Positions 24,046-33,982 are shown, counted from the stretch's first letter. The stretch: 64,000 bases of DNA from Stenopsyche tienmushanensis (GCA_008973525.1 WACJ01000285.1:1-64000), one strand, 5' to 3'. Program-made: numbers and translations. Notes: generated by a model not told the origin, from the sequence alone.

Positions 24046-24458
24046 AAAATTACATTAGCGACACAGAACTTTGGCACCAGATATTTTCGACACCCCCTGA
24101 TATCATAATCCTTTCAAAAGATATTAACGCAAAATCGACAAATCAAACGGGAAGTTTACACTTAATTGATGTTTCTGCAACACGTCGAGCGATATTTCGT
24201 AAAATGGGAGCCGATAACAGGAAATTGTATATTGAATATCTCGGTTCTATTAGCATCCAGCAGTCAGACGATTGCACAATGCAACTTCGTATTGTGTTAC
24301 AATGGATGAATGCCGCAGTAATCCGATATTGCCGCTATCCATCGGCATCAGCTCCCTCGTATAAGGTAAAAAGCTCCGACCTTTGTCCACCGGAAATGGC
24401 AATATCACTCCGAACCGCAACCTTCACCCTTTTTGTTTCAACGTCCCTCCGATTCTAA
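23949..24458 (+). other. Unexplained 169-codon frame overlapping a family B repeat
   Basis: The first about 30 codons are family B repeat sequence. The remainder (NYISDTELWHQIFSTPPDII...) has no motif I recognise. The starting codon in the frame is GTG rather than ATG. Likely a chance frame with perhaps an old repeat contribution. Confidence 0.2.
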
Positions 24459-24723
24459 GACACGGCTTTCCGATACGAAAGCTTTGAAAGCTCGCTCCTA
24501 TACACTTCAGCTCAAAAAGATTATGTGAAATTTGTCGCGCTTCAAATATTGGATCTGCACGTTTTAATGCGATTGCTTTCTTGTTTGTGATTTGTTAGCC
24601 TTTTCCAGCAAGATATATATCATATAATACCATAGAAAATATAAAACCACGGGAAGATATCATAAGATAATCTTTTAGCAACTAAATAATTTTATTTATG
24701 ATTTTGACAAAGTTGTCTTTGAT

Positions 24724-24835
24724 CTATACAGGGAGTTTTGCACATGGACGGACAAAATTTATTTGGGGGTCAGCAGAATCTTTTGCTACGTTTTACACAT
24801 AGATCCAATGTCTTGAGTGTCAGGGTTGCACGTGC
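24724..24835 (+). repeat. Family G MITE, left end
   Basis: TTTTGCACATGGACGGACAA, ATTTGGGGGTCAGCAGAATC, TTTTGCTACGTTTTACACAT, then GTCAGGGTTGC. Confidence 0.7.
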
Positions 24836-25095
24836 CGAAACAAAGAAATCCAATGGTGTCAGGTCTGGACACGATGCGACCCACGAAATGGAACACACTC
24901 CGAAACAAATAAATCCAGTGGTGTCAGGTCAGAAGAACGTGCGACCCACGGAATAGGGCCGCCTAAATAATCAATTTATACGGCAGAGGTGTCCACAAAA
25001 GAAATCCTTATTTAAGGAATAAGCGTAGTCTTTGCAAAAATTAAAGAGGAAATGCTACAACAAGACAATTACAAGTAGAAATGAGAAAAAAGGAG
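24836..25095 (-). repeat. Family H repeat with two transposase-derived units
   Basis: Two units of about 60 bp (TCCAATGGTGTCAGGTCTGG and TCCAGTGGTGTCAGGTCAGA), then the shared block CACAAAAGAAATCCTTATTT and GTCTTTGCAAAAATTAAAG. Confidence 0.75.
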
Positions 25096-25144
25096 TTGTG
25101 CGTACGTTATATATTTGAATTTATTTTTTATTTTTTTTAATCTT

Positions 25145-25436
25145 CTATCGAGACGTGATGTTGCTGGACGAATGGATGGGAATAGACGGGCGTCGAATAG
25201 AAAGACTCTCGTCTCTAAGTAACAATTTATTCCATATGAAAGAGAGAGGGAGAGAGATCTGGCTGCAGGAGGGACGACCTCCCGCAGCCAAGGCTGACCG
25301 ACGATTCTTCCAACTCCATCTCCGCAGGACCGCAAGAGATGGCGCTGTTAAAATAACACATTGCACCTGAAGAGAGACGGAAGATGTCGCTGTTAACAGC
25401 ACTACTACATGGGGATAGTAAATCGGCCACACTACA
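25145..25436 (-). mobile_element. Family A LTR with intact U3 terminus
   Basis: Ends at ...AAATCGGCCACACTACA, the reverse complement of the LTR start. The block between hairpin and U3 (CGGCAACGGTGCACGCGC) is deleted. It contains an AATTTATTCCATATG polyadenylation region and an expanded purine tract (AAAGAGAGAGGGAGAGAGAT). Confidence 0.9.
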
Positions 25437-25594
25437 TGTAGCATATCACTGAAAAGGGTATAATATAGAAAACATTTTTTGAAACAAAACTAAGCTCAAA
25501 ATAGTTTATTTAAATAATTTAGAAGTTGAAATTTCAAATTGAATTTGCACAATTTAGATGACTTTTCGACGAAATCTGAATGCTTGGAAACAGT

Positions 25595-25949
25595 GGCGTA
25601 ATTACTAATTAGTGAACATAGGCGACACCTATGGACAGTGACGTACATTTTGAAAAACATGTACATATATGTTTTTCAAATTATTGTAGAAATCTCTCCC
25701 TACCGGTGGTGTATTTACTACACCTCGGCTCTAATAATGGGAATATCGATATGAAATATAATTTATGCGGGGTTCAGAATTTTTGTATACCTCCGTAATA
25801 TAATCACGAATTACATCAAAGTGTTATAGTATGTAAGTATTCATTTGCAGCGACGGAAATAAATAATTTGTCGGGAAATCGAGAATTTTGCGAGACTTAG
25901 TCCGTGTCTCAGCAGAAAGGAATTTTATCAGTCACATTGATGGTGTTAT
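25595..25949 (+). repeat. Family C repeat copy, probable decayed hAT
   Basis: CAGTGGCGTAATTACTAATT (a hAT-like start) near 25605, then TCCCTACCGGTGGTGTATTT, AATATCGATATGAAATATAA and GACTTAGTCCGTGTCTCAGC. It runs directly into the hAT C-terminal remnant, which suggests all family C copies derive from one internally deleted hAT. A 12-bp-arm hairpin lies at 25649-25680. Confidence 0.75.
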
Positions 25950-26150
25950 ACGAAAATGAGGGCTCACGTGATCATCAACTCGAACTAGCATTTAAATATC
26001 TGATGACGATACCCCCAACGAGTGTGGAAGCTGAGCGTGCATTTTCAGCAGAAAGTTGCCTGACTTCCAAAATCAGATCCAGACTAAATGACGAAACACT
26101 CGATTGTTTAATGTTATATTTGTATTTTTTAGTGTTTTATTTATTATGTT
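25950..26150 (+). pseudogene. hAT transposase C-terminal dimerisation remnant
   Basis: Reads LELAFKYLMTIPPTSVEAER followed by AFSAESCLTSKIRSRLNDET and LDCLMLY, the classic hAT C-terminal motif including the glutamate in VEAERAFS. It belongs to a different hAT lineage from the intact element at 29.6 kb. Everything upstream in the frame is replaced by non-coding repeat (family C). Confidence 0.85.
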
Positions 26151-26182
26151 AACTTAAAAAAATAGAATATTTATTAAATATA

Positions 26183-26623
26183 CAGTCAACCCTCCTATAA
26201 CGACGAGATAGGAATCGGAGTATAGGAAAAAACGTTATAGAAAGTTTTTTCAATTGATATATGTTTTTTTTTCGTATTTTTCGTATTGTGTATTTTGCCC
26301 GGTATATTTCATTTGCAGCAGTCAGGGGAGTTCAACGCAATACTTTTTTAAAAAATAATTTAATGCTGAATATGATGAATAAATAATTAAAAGGCAAATA
26401 TAAACTAGAAAACTTTTTTGACATTATTCGTTATTTTATAATAGATTTACTTGATGATAAATGGTTCGACGGCTATAAAAGTACTGTTTTATCTCTGGAA
26501 TATTATCACCAAAAATCGATAAGTGAAATCAAGAGACAAAACACAATGAAGCGCTATAGGAGAAGACCGCCGCAAAAAATAAAAAACACGGTATAAAAAT
26601 GTTCTTTAAAGCAGGGTTGACTG
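26183..26623. mobile_element. Pogo/Tigger-like MITE
   Basis: 441 bp starting CAGTCAACCCTCCTATAACG and ending ...GCAGGGTTGACTG; 11-bp terminal inverted repeats CAGTCAACCCT, flanked by TA on both sides. CAGT termini, TA target and an ATAACG-rich subterminal region are typical of pogo/Tigger MITEs. No coding capacity. Confidence 0.85.
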
Positions 26624-26984
26624 TATTTTGATTTTATAAAAAATATATCATGTGTTGTGACAGTTGTGACAGCATGTGGTATACATGCATTTCATAAGAC
26701 ACACGAGTCGCCTTTAGACAATAAAATAAATAATTCAAGCAGTTAAAAGGTTTATACTGTATGCTTTTAGACGCATTGAATTAAAATCAAGTATAAGATT
26801 GCAATATATATTTTTTATTTCGATTTTCATTCTAAAAATATATATAAGAAAAAATGAGTTTTTTTAAGCAAAGATGGAAAAAATTAAACGAAAATTTCTC
26901 GCAAATTTTCGAGAGGATCATGAGCACATTTTTGCACTCGAGACGTGTATTTACCATATGAATAAACCTTGAAATGAATAAGCC
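26624..26984. other. AT-rich stretch after the pogo/Tigger-like MITE
   Basis: Contains short inverted CTCGCAAATTTTCGAGAG at 26898-26915. Nothing else. Confidence 0.45.
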
Positions 26985-27320
26985 ATATCCATTAGGCCAT
27001 AGAAATAATGAAGGAATACGGTGTGATGGCGAGGATAGTCATCTCTATCGCACACAGGACTAAGTATGTCATTTTGCCGAGCACCTGTCTTGGATTATGA
27101 GGAAGTTTTAACACGCTCCGATGCTTGAATAGCCCAAGTCTCATCTGGCTAGGGTAGGTTCGCTTTGAGAATCCCCGCCTACCCTTCCAGAGCCTTTGTG
27201 CAGCATCCCTATCAGCGCACCTTCCCACACGACAAATGAATAGAAGTGATGAGCGAGCGCGTTCTATTGCATCCAGATCAACAGCTATGCTTGCATTGCA
27301 ATGTGCAAGGGTGCGAACCG
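26985..27320. other. Unclassified segment with raised G+C
   Basis: A minus-strand 78-codon frame (MGRCADRDAAQRLWKGRRGF...) is open. The phrase AAGGTGCGCTGATAGGGATG on the minus strand is loosely echoed on the plus strand at 27305. No family recognised. Confidence 0.25.
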
Positions 27321-27663
27321 AGATGCAGCCAACACCGACTCAGCATCCATCTTGAGACAAGGGCTTCACTCCTGGGGGACACTTGTGCTCCTCAAAACGA
27401 GCAAAGTCTCATTCTTTAACAGCCTTATGCTAACAACACTTATAATGCAAGTTAAAAATGAGATAAGCCTGTTTAAGACATGTGCAGACTCCGGTGGAAA
27501 TTAACCAAAAAAATAAATTGCAGTTAATCATCGTTTTTAATTGCGTTATACCTCCAATGACTTGTGTTTATACCGTTCTTTTATTAAGAATGCCAAAGCA
27601 TTTTTTTTTCTTATATGGATAGTGAACTTTTATATTAAAAGTTGTATTTTATGCCAAAAATAT

Positions 27664-28115
27664 TATTAAATCCGTGATCGTACACATCATCGAAAATGTC
27701 ACAAAAAGCCCTAAAAACGAGGACGGAGTGGCTATAAGATTTGTATGTTCAATCGGTCCGCTTTTCGGACCGCTGATATGAATGAGCGCCTCGTGATATC
27801 TAATTATGAAATGAAATTGTCTGAAGAAGACTTATCGGGTGGGTTTTTTAAATTTTACAATCGGTCGAATATATTGTTGTATTTATTTTATTGTGGGCTT
27901 ACACCGGACAATGTTTAAGTAATAACGAAGAAAAGAGGGATGAGACAACTTTGTATATGTTAAAAAAATGAACAGAGTTAATCAGGTTGGTATTCTGCGT
28001 TTTGCGCCCTAATTACAGTTGCGCCTGCGAACAAAAGCAGGTATAGGGGCAAGTCTGCGACCGCAGCGGTCTCAGAGCCGTTGGGGCGCAATCTGGACGA
28101 AGTGATTGCTTCGAG
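27664..28115 (+). repeat. Family B dispersed repeat, longest copy
   Basis: CCGTGATCGTACACATCATC, GAGGACGGAGTGGC, hairpin CGGTCCGCTTTTCGGACCG at 27754-27772, GAATGAGCGCCTCGTGAT, TAACGAAGAAAAGAGGGA and TTCTGCGTTTTGCGCCC. The last 70 bp is G+C-rich. Confidence 0.78.
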
Positions 28116-28399
28116 TACATTTCGCGAATTGGCTAATTAATTGAAAACAAATAAAAATAGTATTCAACGGCCCAAATGTTCTTCATCGATATTTATCCTT
28201 ATATTATATTGTTGGCAAAAAATAAATAGTCATAAACAATAGATAAACAGCCAAAAAAGTGTGTTTCTTGAACCATGTCTCAATATACACTTAATATAGT
28301 GTTATATTTTGCTTATTTACTGATCCATCCAGTATTGATTAAAAATGAATCACTATCATATATAATACTTTCATATGATGATTGTTAACTCCCAGAGGT

Positions 28400-28475
28400 C
28401 CGCGCGAACAGATCTGTTCGTCTCAAAATTACTACGCAGGAGTCCGGCGACACAGATCTGTGCATCTCGCCGACT
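28400..28475. repeat. Two related palindromes
   Basis: GAACAGATCTGTTC at 28406-28419 and CACAGATCTGTG at 28451-28462, each followed by CRTCTC. The second is extended by AGTC-C-GGCGA and TCGCCGACT, giving a hairpin with one bulge over 28441-28475. Confidence 0.65.
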
Positions 28476-28851
28476 CTAAAGTTTATACAAAAAAAAAACC
28501 ACTTAGCGTAACGATTTATTCTTAACGGATTTAACATAGATGATGCCAGTGATATTAAAATTGATAATATCAAACAATTTATATGAAAAATATATTTTTT
28601 TAATTCGTAAATATAGAAATAATTTCACAGTCTCACCGATCCGATCCGTGTTAGATTGTTAACCCCAAATTCAAAGAAATGCTATATTTGTGAATCATTG
28701 TTTCAATTCGAACAATTACGTAAAACAACTTGGGCCTGCCAAAACCAATAAATTATGCAATTCCTAGTGTCGTTTTGAAACGCACTTGACAAGTTATATT
28801 TTTTTCTGTAAAATGTTCGACTCTGCTGTGAAAAAAATGCGACCCTTATTG

Positions 28852-28859
28852 TATTACAC
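28852..28859. repeat. Left target-site duplication of the hAT element
   Basis: TATTACAC, identical to 31630-31637 immediately outside the other terminus. The central TA matches the known Buster target preference. Confidence 0.93.
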
Positions 28860-29566
28860 CATGGGTCGTCAACCTGGTCCGTACCGCCCACTAGTGGGCG
28901 GTAAGGGCTTTCGTGGTGGGCTGTGGGAGATTTTTGCTTTTACCCAAAAATCTTTGATAATTTCATTTCACAATTTTTATTTTTCGGCATAGCTTTCTTC
29001 ATCCATCTACTAAACATATTGCGATCGGATTACCTTTTTTCATTGCTACATTTAGAAAGTAACACGTGCCTAATTGCAAATTCTTAGAATTTCGTCCTGG
29101 GAACCTAGCGGACGCAGGCTGAAATGATGGCTTTATCTATGCGAAACGTATTAAAATAATGAGATGCGCAGCTGTTTTGGATAAGTAAGATGTATAGACC
29201 TTTCTTTATTCAATACGACGATAATCCTTTGTAATTTTTGAGAAGTCAAGGTAATCTTACCAAAAAAAAAATAAGTCGAAATTACCGATAGTTAAATATT
29301 GACAAAATTGTAGAAATTCTGGCAGTCCATCACATTATCACAAGCAGTACACATCGGTCTTCAACAAGCTTCGTTTCAAAACTCTTCGACGGTTTACTTC
29401 CAAATTCGCTTCACTTCGGGGAAACTTTCTGCCCGTGTGTCTTCAAAGAATCCTGACATCAAGAAATCCGTTCAAAACAAAGTGTAGTGTTTAATTGTAG
29501 GCAGTACCTACATATTTATATTCGTGATAAGCTAAAGTTAAATAACTTTTTTACAATAGTGTTCCC
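28860..29566 (+). promoter_or_regulatory. 5' untranslated leader and presumed promoter of the hAT element
   Basis: About 700 bp of AT-rich DNA between the left inverted repeat and the transposase ATG, with no competing long frame. It must contain the promoter if the gene is expressed from its own sequences. No single TATA box stands out. Confidence 0.4.
28882..28903. repeat. Subterminal 22-bp palindrome of the hAT element
   Basis: A perfect palindrome whose half is TACCGCCCACT, 22 bp inside the left end. Its half-site GTGGGCGGTA recurs singly at 31554-31563 and 31595-31604 near the right end. Repeated subterminal motifs are typical transposase-binding sites in hAT elements, so binding by the BED finger is inferred. 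Confidence 0.75.
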
Positions 29567-31351
29567 ATGTCTCAAAAGAAAAAATATGCCCGTGGCTATT
29601 CGCCAGAATACCTGCAGATGGGTTTCATCGAAGCACCTCATAATAAACTGCTTCCAATGTGTCTGCTGTGCCAGAAGACTTTTTCCAATGAAGCGATGAA
29701 GCCATGTCGGTTGAGAGACCATCTTGCTTCAAAGCATGCAGAATACCAAAATAAGTCAATTGGATATTTTCAAGAATTGTTTAAAAGATTTCAAAATCGT
29801 CCTACAATGAAGACTTTGGTTCAAAAACAAAATGCAAAAAATGAAGATGGATTAATAGCATCATATCACATGTCAAATTTAATTGCAAAAACCGGCAAAA
29901 GCCATAACATTGGAGAAACCTTGATAATACCCTGCATAAAAGAATTCATAACCACTGTAATGCACCTGGATATACCTGATAGTTTAAAAACACTTCCCCT
30001 GAGTGATACTACCGTTAGGAGAAGAATTGATGAAATGGCAATTAACGTTGAAAGAAAGCTTGTCACTATTCTACAAAACACTTCATTTTCCATACAACTG
30101 GATGAGTCTACTATTTTGGATAATAATTCTCTACTGATGGTCTATGTACGATACTTTGATGATAATAATGAACTCCAAGAAGAAATGTTATTCACTGTGA
30201 ATCTAATTTCGGACACAAAGGGATTATCAATATTTAATGCTGTGAAAGTATACTTTGAAAAAAATAATATACCATTGACCAATATCATTGCATGTGCTAC
30301 TGATGGAGCACCATCAATGATTGGATGTTATCGTGGATTCACTGCCTATTTGAAGAAAGAAGTGTCAAACGTTTTATGTGTTCATTGTGTGGTGCACAGA
30401 CAACATCTCGTGGCTAAGACTTTAAGTGCAAGTCTACACTCATCGTTAAATATAATAATTAAGGCGGTCAATAAGATCAAATCTAATGCTAAAAATGATA
30501 GAATATTTCGACTTATGTGCGAGGACAATGACGAGCAATTTATCAGGCTGCTTTTACACACAGAAGTTCGTTGGCTCTCTAAAGGTGCATGCTTGTCTCG
30601 CTTTGTGGCATTATACGACAGTATCATGCAGTTTTTTGAGGAAAATCGAGAAGGAGAAATCTACCAACAATTGAAAATGGTTAAGCATGATGCTTTTTAT
30701 TTGGCAGATATTTTCAAACGATTTAATGAAATTAACCTGCAGCTTCAAGGTGCCAATAAAACACTGATTAGCTGTAAAAATACTGTGTCCTTATTTATTG
30801 AAAAACTTGAGATTCTCCATCGTAACCTTCTGAAGGGAGAATTTTATCAATTTCCCGAATTATTATCAATAAAAGAAGATATAACGCAAGAAGAAATCGA
30901 AAGGTTTAGTTGTCATATCACTGAATTAAAAATTGATATGAAAATAAGATTCAAAGATATTATAAATTTAGTGACATACAATTGGATGATAAATCCTTTC
31001 AACGTAAATTTGGATGAGGTCGATGTAGTTTATCAAGAAGAGTTGTTGCAATTAAAATATGACGAGGAAAGCAAAAATGTTTTCAATATTTCGGGAAGCC
31101 AAAAACTTTGGCAAAATAAAAAAATGCCTGATTTGTATCCAAAAATGTGGGAAAAGATGAAAGATATTCTAATACCCTTTCCCACATCTTATCTCGTCGA
31201 AGCAGGTTTCAGTGTCGTGAATAACATCATGACAAAACAAAGAAATCGCCTCAAAATCACTGAAAGAGGAGATCTTCGATTGTTTTTAACGAAAATTGAA
31301 CCAGATATAAAATACTTAGTCACACAACATCAGGCTCAAGGTTCTCATTAG
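29567..31351 (+). CDS. hAT transposase, BED zinc-finger type (ZBED5-like, Buster clade)
   Basis: Single-exon frame of 594 residues, a usual length for this family, starting at an ATG and ending TAG. An N-terminal BED-like zinc finger has C32-x2-C35 and H52-x4-H57 and should bind the element ends. The RNase H-like core shows the first catalytic aspartate in LDEST (D179), the second in CATDGAPSMIG (D246), and a Cys/His cluster around C271-H280 with a CVVH motif. RW at 335-336 sits in the helical insertion region. The third acidic residue is E545 in VEAGFS, at the start of the hAT C-terminal dimerisation region (about 530-585). The protein should cut out and reinsert the element in the nucleus. 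Resemblance to ZBED5-like domesticated proteins is by motif, but the flanking inverted repeats and target duplication show this copy is still part of a transposon. No frameshift or stop is present. Confidence 0.93.
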   Translation: MSQKKKYARGYSPEYLQMGFIEAPHNKLLPMCLLCQKTFSNEAMKPCRLRDHLASKHAEYQNKSIGYFQELFKRFQNRPTMKTLVQKQNAKNEDGLIASYHMSNLIAKTGKSHNIGETLIIPCIKEFITTVMHLDIPDSLKTLPLSDTTVRRRIDEMAINVERKLVTILQNTSFSIQLDESTILDNNSLLMVYVRYFDDNNELQEEMLFTVNLISDTKGLSIFNAVKVYFEKNNIPLTNIIACATDGAPSMIGCYRGFTAYLKKEVSNVLCVHCVVHRQHLVAKTLSASLHSSLNIIIKAVNKIKSNAKNDRIFRLMCEDNDEQFIRLLLHTEVRWLSKGACLSRFVALYDSIMQFFEENREGEIYQQLKMVKHDAFYLADIFKRFNEINLQLQGANKTLISCKNTVSLFIEKLEILHRNLLKGEFYQFPELLSIKEDITQEEIERFSCHITELKIDMKIRFKDIINLVTYNWMINPFNVNLDEVDVVYQEELLQLKYDEESKNVFNISGSQKLWQNKKMPDLYPKMWEKMKDILIPFPTSYLVEAGFSVVNNIMTKQRNRLKITERGDLRLFLTKIEPDIKYLVTQHQAQGSH

Positions 31352-31448
31352 TTATTAAATATGATTTTTTAAATTTCTTGTTTTTCAGTATGTATATTTC
31401 TGGTTTTTTTTCAGTATGTATTTATATATACGTACTATTTTTTGTTGC

Positions 31449-31454
31449 AATAAA
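31449..31454 (+). terminator. Polyadenylation signal of the transposase gene
   Basis: AATAAA about 100 bp after the transposase stop codon and inside the right end of the element, a suitable position for 3' end formation. Confidence 0.55.
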
Positions 31455-31629
31455 ATGTTGGTGATAAAAACTTGTTTTTTTTCAAATCTCCCAAATTTTT
31501 CTTATAAATTTTTTTTCACTCATACTGGATTGAAAATATAGCTACATATGTTGGTGGGCGGTAAGGAAATTTTAACCATGAAAAGTTAGCAAAAGTGGGC
31601 GGTAGGCATAAAAAGGTTGACGACCCCTG

Positions 31630-31637
31630 TATTACAC
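31630..31637. repeat. Right target-site duplication of the hAT element
   Basis: TATTACAC directly after the right terminal CCCTG. It is a perfect match to the left copy. Confidence 0.93.
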
Positions 31638-33054
31638 TATACATCGGAAATAGGCACCATTCGTCGATGGCACATTCAACCATTATAAACAAATGATTCT
31701 CAAACATTCAATATATTTAAATTATTGAAATATAATGGCAATTGTTTAAAAATATTCGTGAGTTGCGAATTAATACTTATGTAATAAAGCAGATGTTTAT
31801 TTTCGATTTTATTATATTTCAACAAAAGTAAAATAGTAATCGTTGCTGGAAAAGAAAGGAGCTGGTATCCAGTTAATTTATTTTAAATTAGTGTATATTA
31901 TAACAACCTTTTATAGTAATTTATTATTAATTTATTACTAATTAATCTAATTTTACAGTTGTTACATCGTTTCCTAGCGATCCTCGGTTAAGAAACACTG
32001 ATTAAATCATATGTTTGTATGTATAAAACCATATCGAAGGCTTTAGTGAAAAAAATTATAATATATATCAATCGGTTAAATAGTTATCGTAATTTGAAGG
32101 TGAGCGCAAGAAATATGCCGTTTGCACGAAAATCGTCCGGCTCCCGCGCATGTTTTAGTATACAACTTCGCGGACCTCTAAGAGTTAATAAAGGGTACAT
32201 TGCATCTCGCAATATGAGAATTCTCAGGGAGCAATTATTCAAATATTTAAAGCTTCTCTGAAATATTGACGTCTGCGGTTTACAATTGATGAACATATAT
32301 TTTCATACCACATAATGTTGCATTATTACTATTCTAGCATTTCTAGAGAGAAGGCTCAGGGTTGTCACTGGATATTCATATGAGGTAAAAATATTTTACA
32401 GCGTCGTGTTGCTCATACTTGAAATGTGTCTTGCAGTTATTGAAGAATTCAGATATGCCATAAGAATAAATACACACATTATAAGCAAATATTTTGATCA
32501 ATGAGCTGCAGTTTCTATAATAAAATATCCCATGGCGTACAAAGTAACCTTCAATAACTTGCATTTTTACAGGTTTTATTTGGATTCGTTATAAATTAAA
32601 ATCCCTTTGAATTCATTCAATTAATTCCAAAATTATCCTCAAGCTTTCAAATACTATAATAGACTGGATGTTTCATCCACCGTTGCACACATTTAGTTAT
32701 AAAAGCTTCTCCTGATCTCCAACGAACATACTAATTGCTTTCGTCCATCTGTGCGAATAATAAATCGCCCCTGAACTATATTTGGAGCATGAAAACTTAA
32801 TTCCAGATAAGAAAAAAAGCAAATACTGCCATAGGATATCGCAATAGTGCCAAATTTCGGTTTTATTTCTTTTTTTAGTTTCGAAAAATCCAATCAAATT
32901 TATAATCCATATCTCCATTTTATGAATCAATTGCCTCCTTAAAATCCCAAGAATGTTGAAATAGTCATTTTGGATCCATCAATTAGTCAATGGGATTATA
33001 TATCATAATCTATAATATATATCAGCAGTCGACATCCTTTTTGGGCTCACAGAT
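31638..33054. other. AT-rich flank of the hAT element, nothing recognised
   Basis: Short frames on both strands at 32019-32296 and 32693-32930 overlap and show no motif. Confidence 0.5.
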
Positions 33055-33440
33055 AGATACGTTTCACGGGGAATCGCATAAAAAAAATTCGCACAAAAAA
33101 GGAATTGAACTGCTTATAAAACTGAGGGATGAGTTCCATTATTTTTGAAAACAGCATCACTTAAAATAATTGTGATAGAATGTACCAAAAATCGCATAAA
33201 AAAGGTTTATAAAAAAACTATCTAAATAAAAACATTAAATATTCTCATATAGATTATAAACAAATCCGTTAGCCCATCGCCCTATACACACTCATATTAT
33301 AACGGTTGTAACCTGCACTGGTGTTAATTTTAGATTTTTTTAATGCGCATTCGCATAAAAAAAGCTTTGTCTTCTATAGAAAAATTAGGGATATGTTCCA
33401 TTATTTTTGAAAACTGCATAATTTCAAAATCGCATAAAAA
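33055..33440 (-). repeat. Family D repeat, partly duplicated
   Basis: A block of about 100 bp (TCGCATAAAAAA...GAGTTCCATTATTTTTGAAA...) occurs twice at 33070-33200 and 33350-33440. In reverse complement it aligns with 40.9-41.07 kb. Confidence 0.65.
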
Positions 33441-33589
33441 TAGACCAAAGTATATTATAATTCATTTTTCAGGAAATAACTATTGAGTTTTTCATCATTT
33501 TTATGATCTAATTTTAAATTACAACAATGCCAGATTTCTTTGCGGACCACCAAAATTTTTTCGCGGATCACAACCGGCGGAGATGGTCG

Positions 33590-33775
33590 TTCGGTCAGCG
33601 GTCTCCAGATCTGATACCAGTTTGCTTGGGGATGTGCTCTATTCCGAAGCTTGTACAGTCTCCTGATCTGACACCACTGGATTTTATCGCCTGGGAACGT
33701 GCCCTGTTCCGTGGCTCGCACAGTCTTCTGATCTCACACCAATGAATTCCTTTGCCTGGGGACGTACCCTATTTC
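33590..33775 (+). repeat. 65-bp minisatellite derived from a transposase segment
   Basis: Three units, for example TCTCCTGATCTGACACCACT...GCCTGGGAACGTGCCCTGTT. In one frame a unit reads SPDLTPLDFIAWER, which matches the third-aspartate motif SPDLTPLDFF of mariner/Tc-type transposases. As 65 is not a multiple of three, the array cannot be one coding frame. Confidence 0.8.
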
Positions 33776-33975
33776 AATTGACGCGCAAAATTATTAAATT
33801 TAAACGACAAAGATGCTCATAAAATAAATCCTAATTGAAAGAATAATCGCCACCCATACCTTTTCAAACAACTACAGTTGAAATTAAGAAAAAGGTTTCT
33901 TGCGTGGATACGAAGCAGAGATAATCAATTTGATCAAGTATTGTATAATAAATAAATTTAATAGTCCCGACCCTG
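33776..33975 (+). repeat. Family H non-minisatellite block
   Basis: TAAAATAAATCCTAATTGAA, CAACTACAGTTGAAATTAAG, TTTGATCAAGTATTG and CCCGACCCTG correspond to 17100-17325. Here the adjacent minisatellite is inverted relative to the copies at 17 and 24.8 kb. Confidence 0.72.
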
Positions 33976-33982
33976 CCAAAGT

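Larger units (their letters stand above)
28860..31629 (+). mobile_element. Complete hAT-superfamily (Buster-like) DNA transposon
   Basis: A 2770-bp unit bounded by terminal inverted repeats CATGGGTCGTCAACC on the left and, read inward from the right, CAGGGGTCGTCAACC (14 of 15 identical). It is flanked by perfect 8-bp direct repeats TATTACAC at 28852-28859 and 31630-31637. An 8-bp duplication is diagnostic of hAT insertion, and TA at positions 4-5 fits the nnnTAnnn preference reported for the Buster branch. One uninterrupted transposase gene lies inside, with about 700 bp of leader and 280 bp of trailer. The perfect duplication and open frame imply a recent insertion. It is the only element in the window with ends, target duplication and gene all intact. 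Confidence 0.95.

Noticed and set aside
24850..24920. GGTGTCAGGTCTGG looks like a tRNA-Leu primer site
   Set aside because: It is the complement of the transposase-derived unit (CCAGACCTGACACC), does not follow an LTR end, and differs from tRNA-Leu after GTCAG.
25904..26152. A complete small hAT-derived gene
   Set aside because: The frame opens at GTG within repeat sequence and holds only the C-terminal motif; upstream coding is missing.
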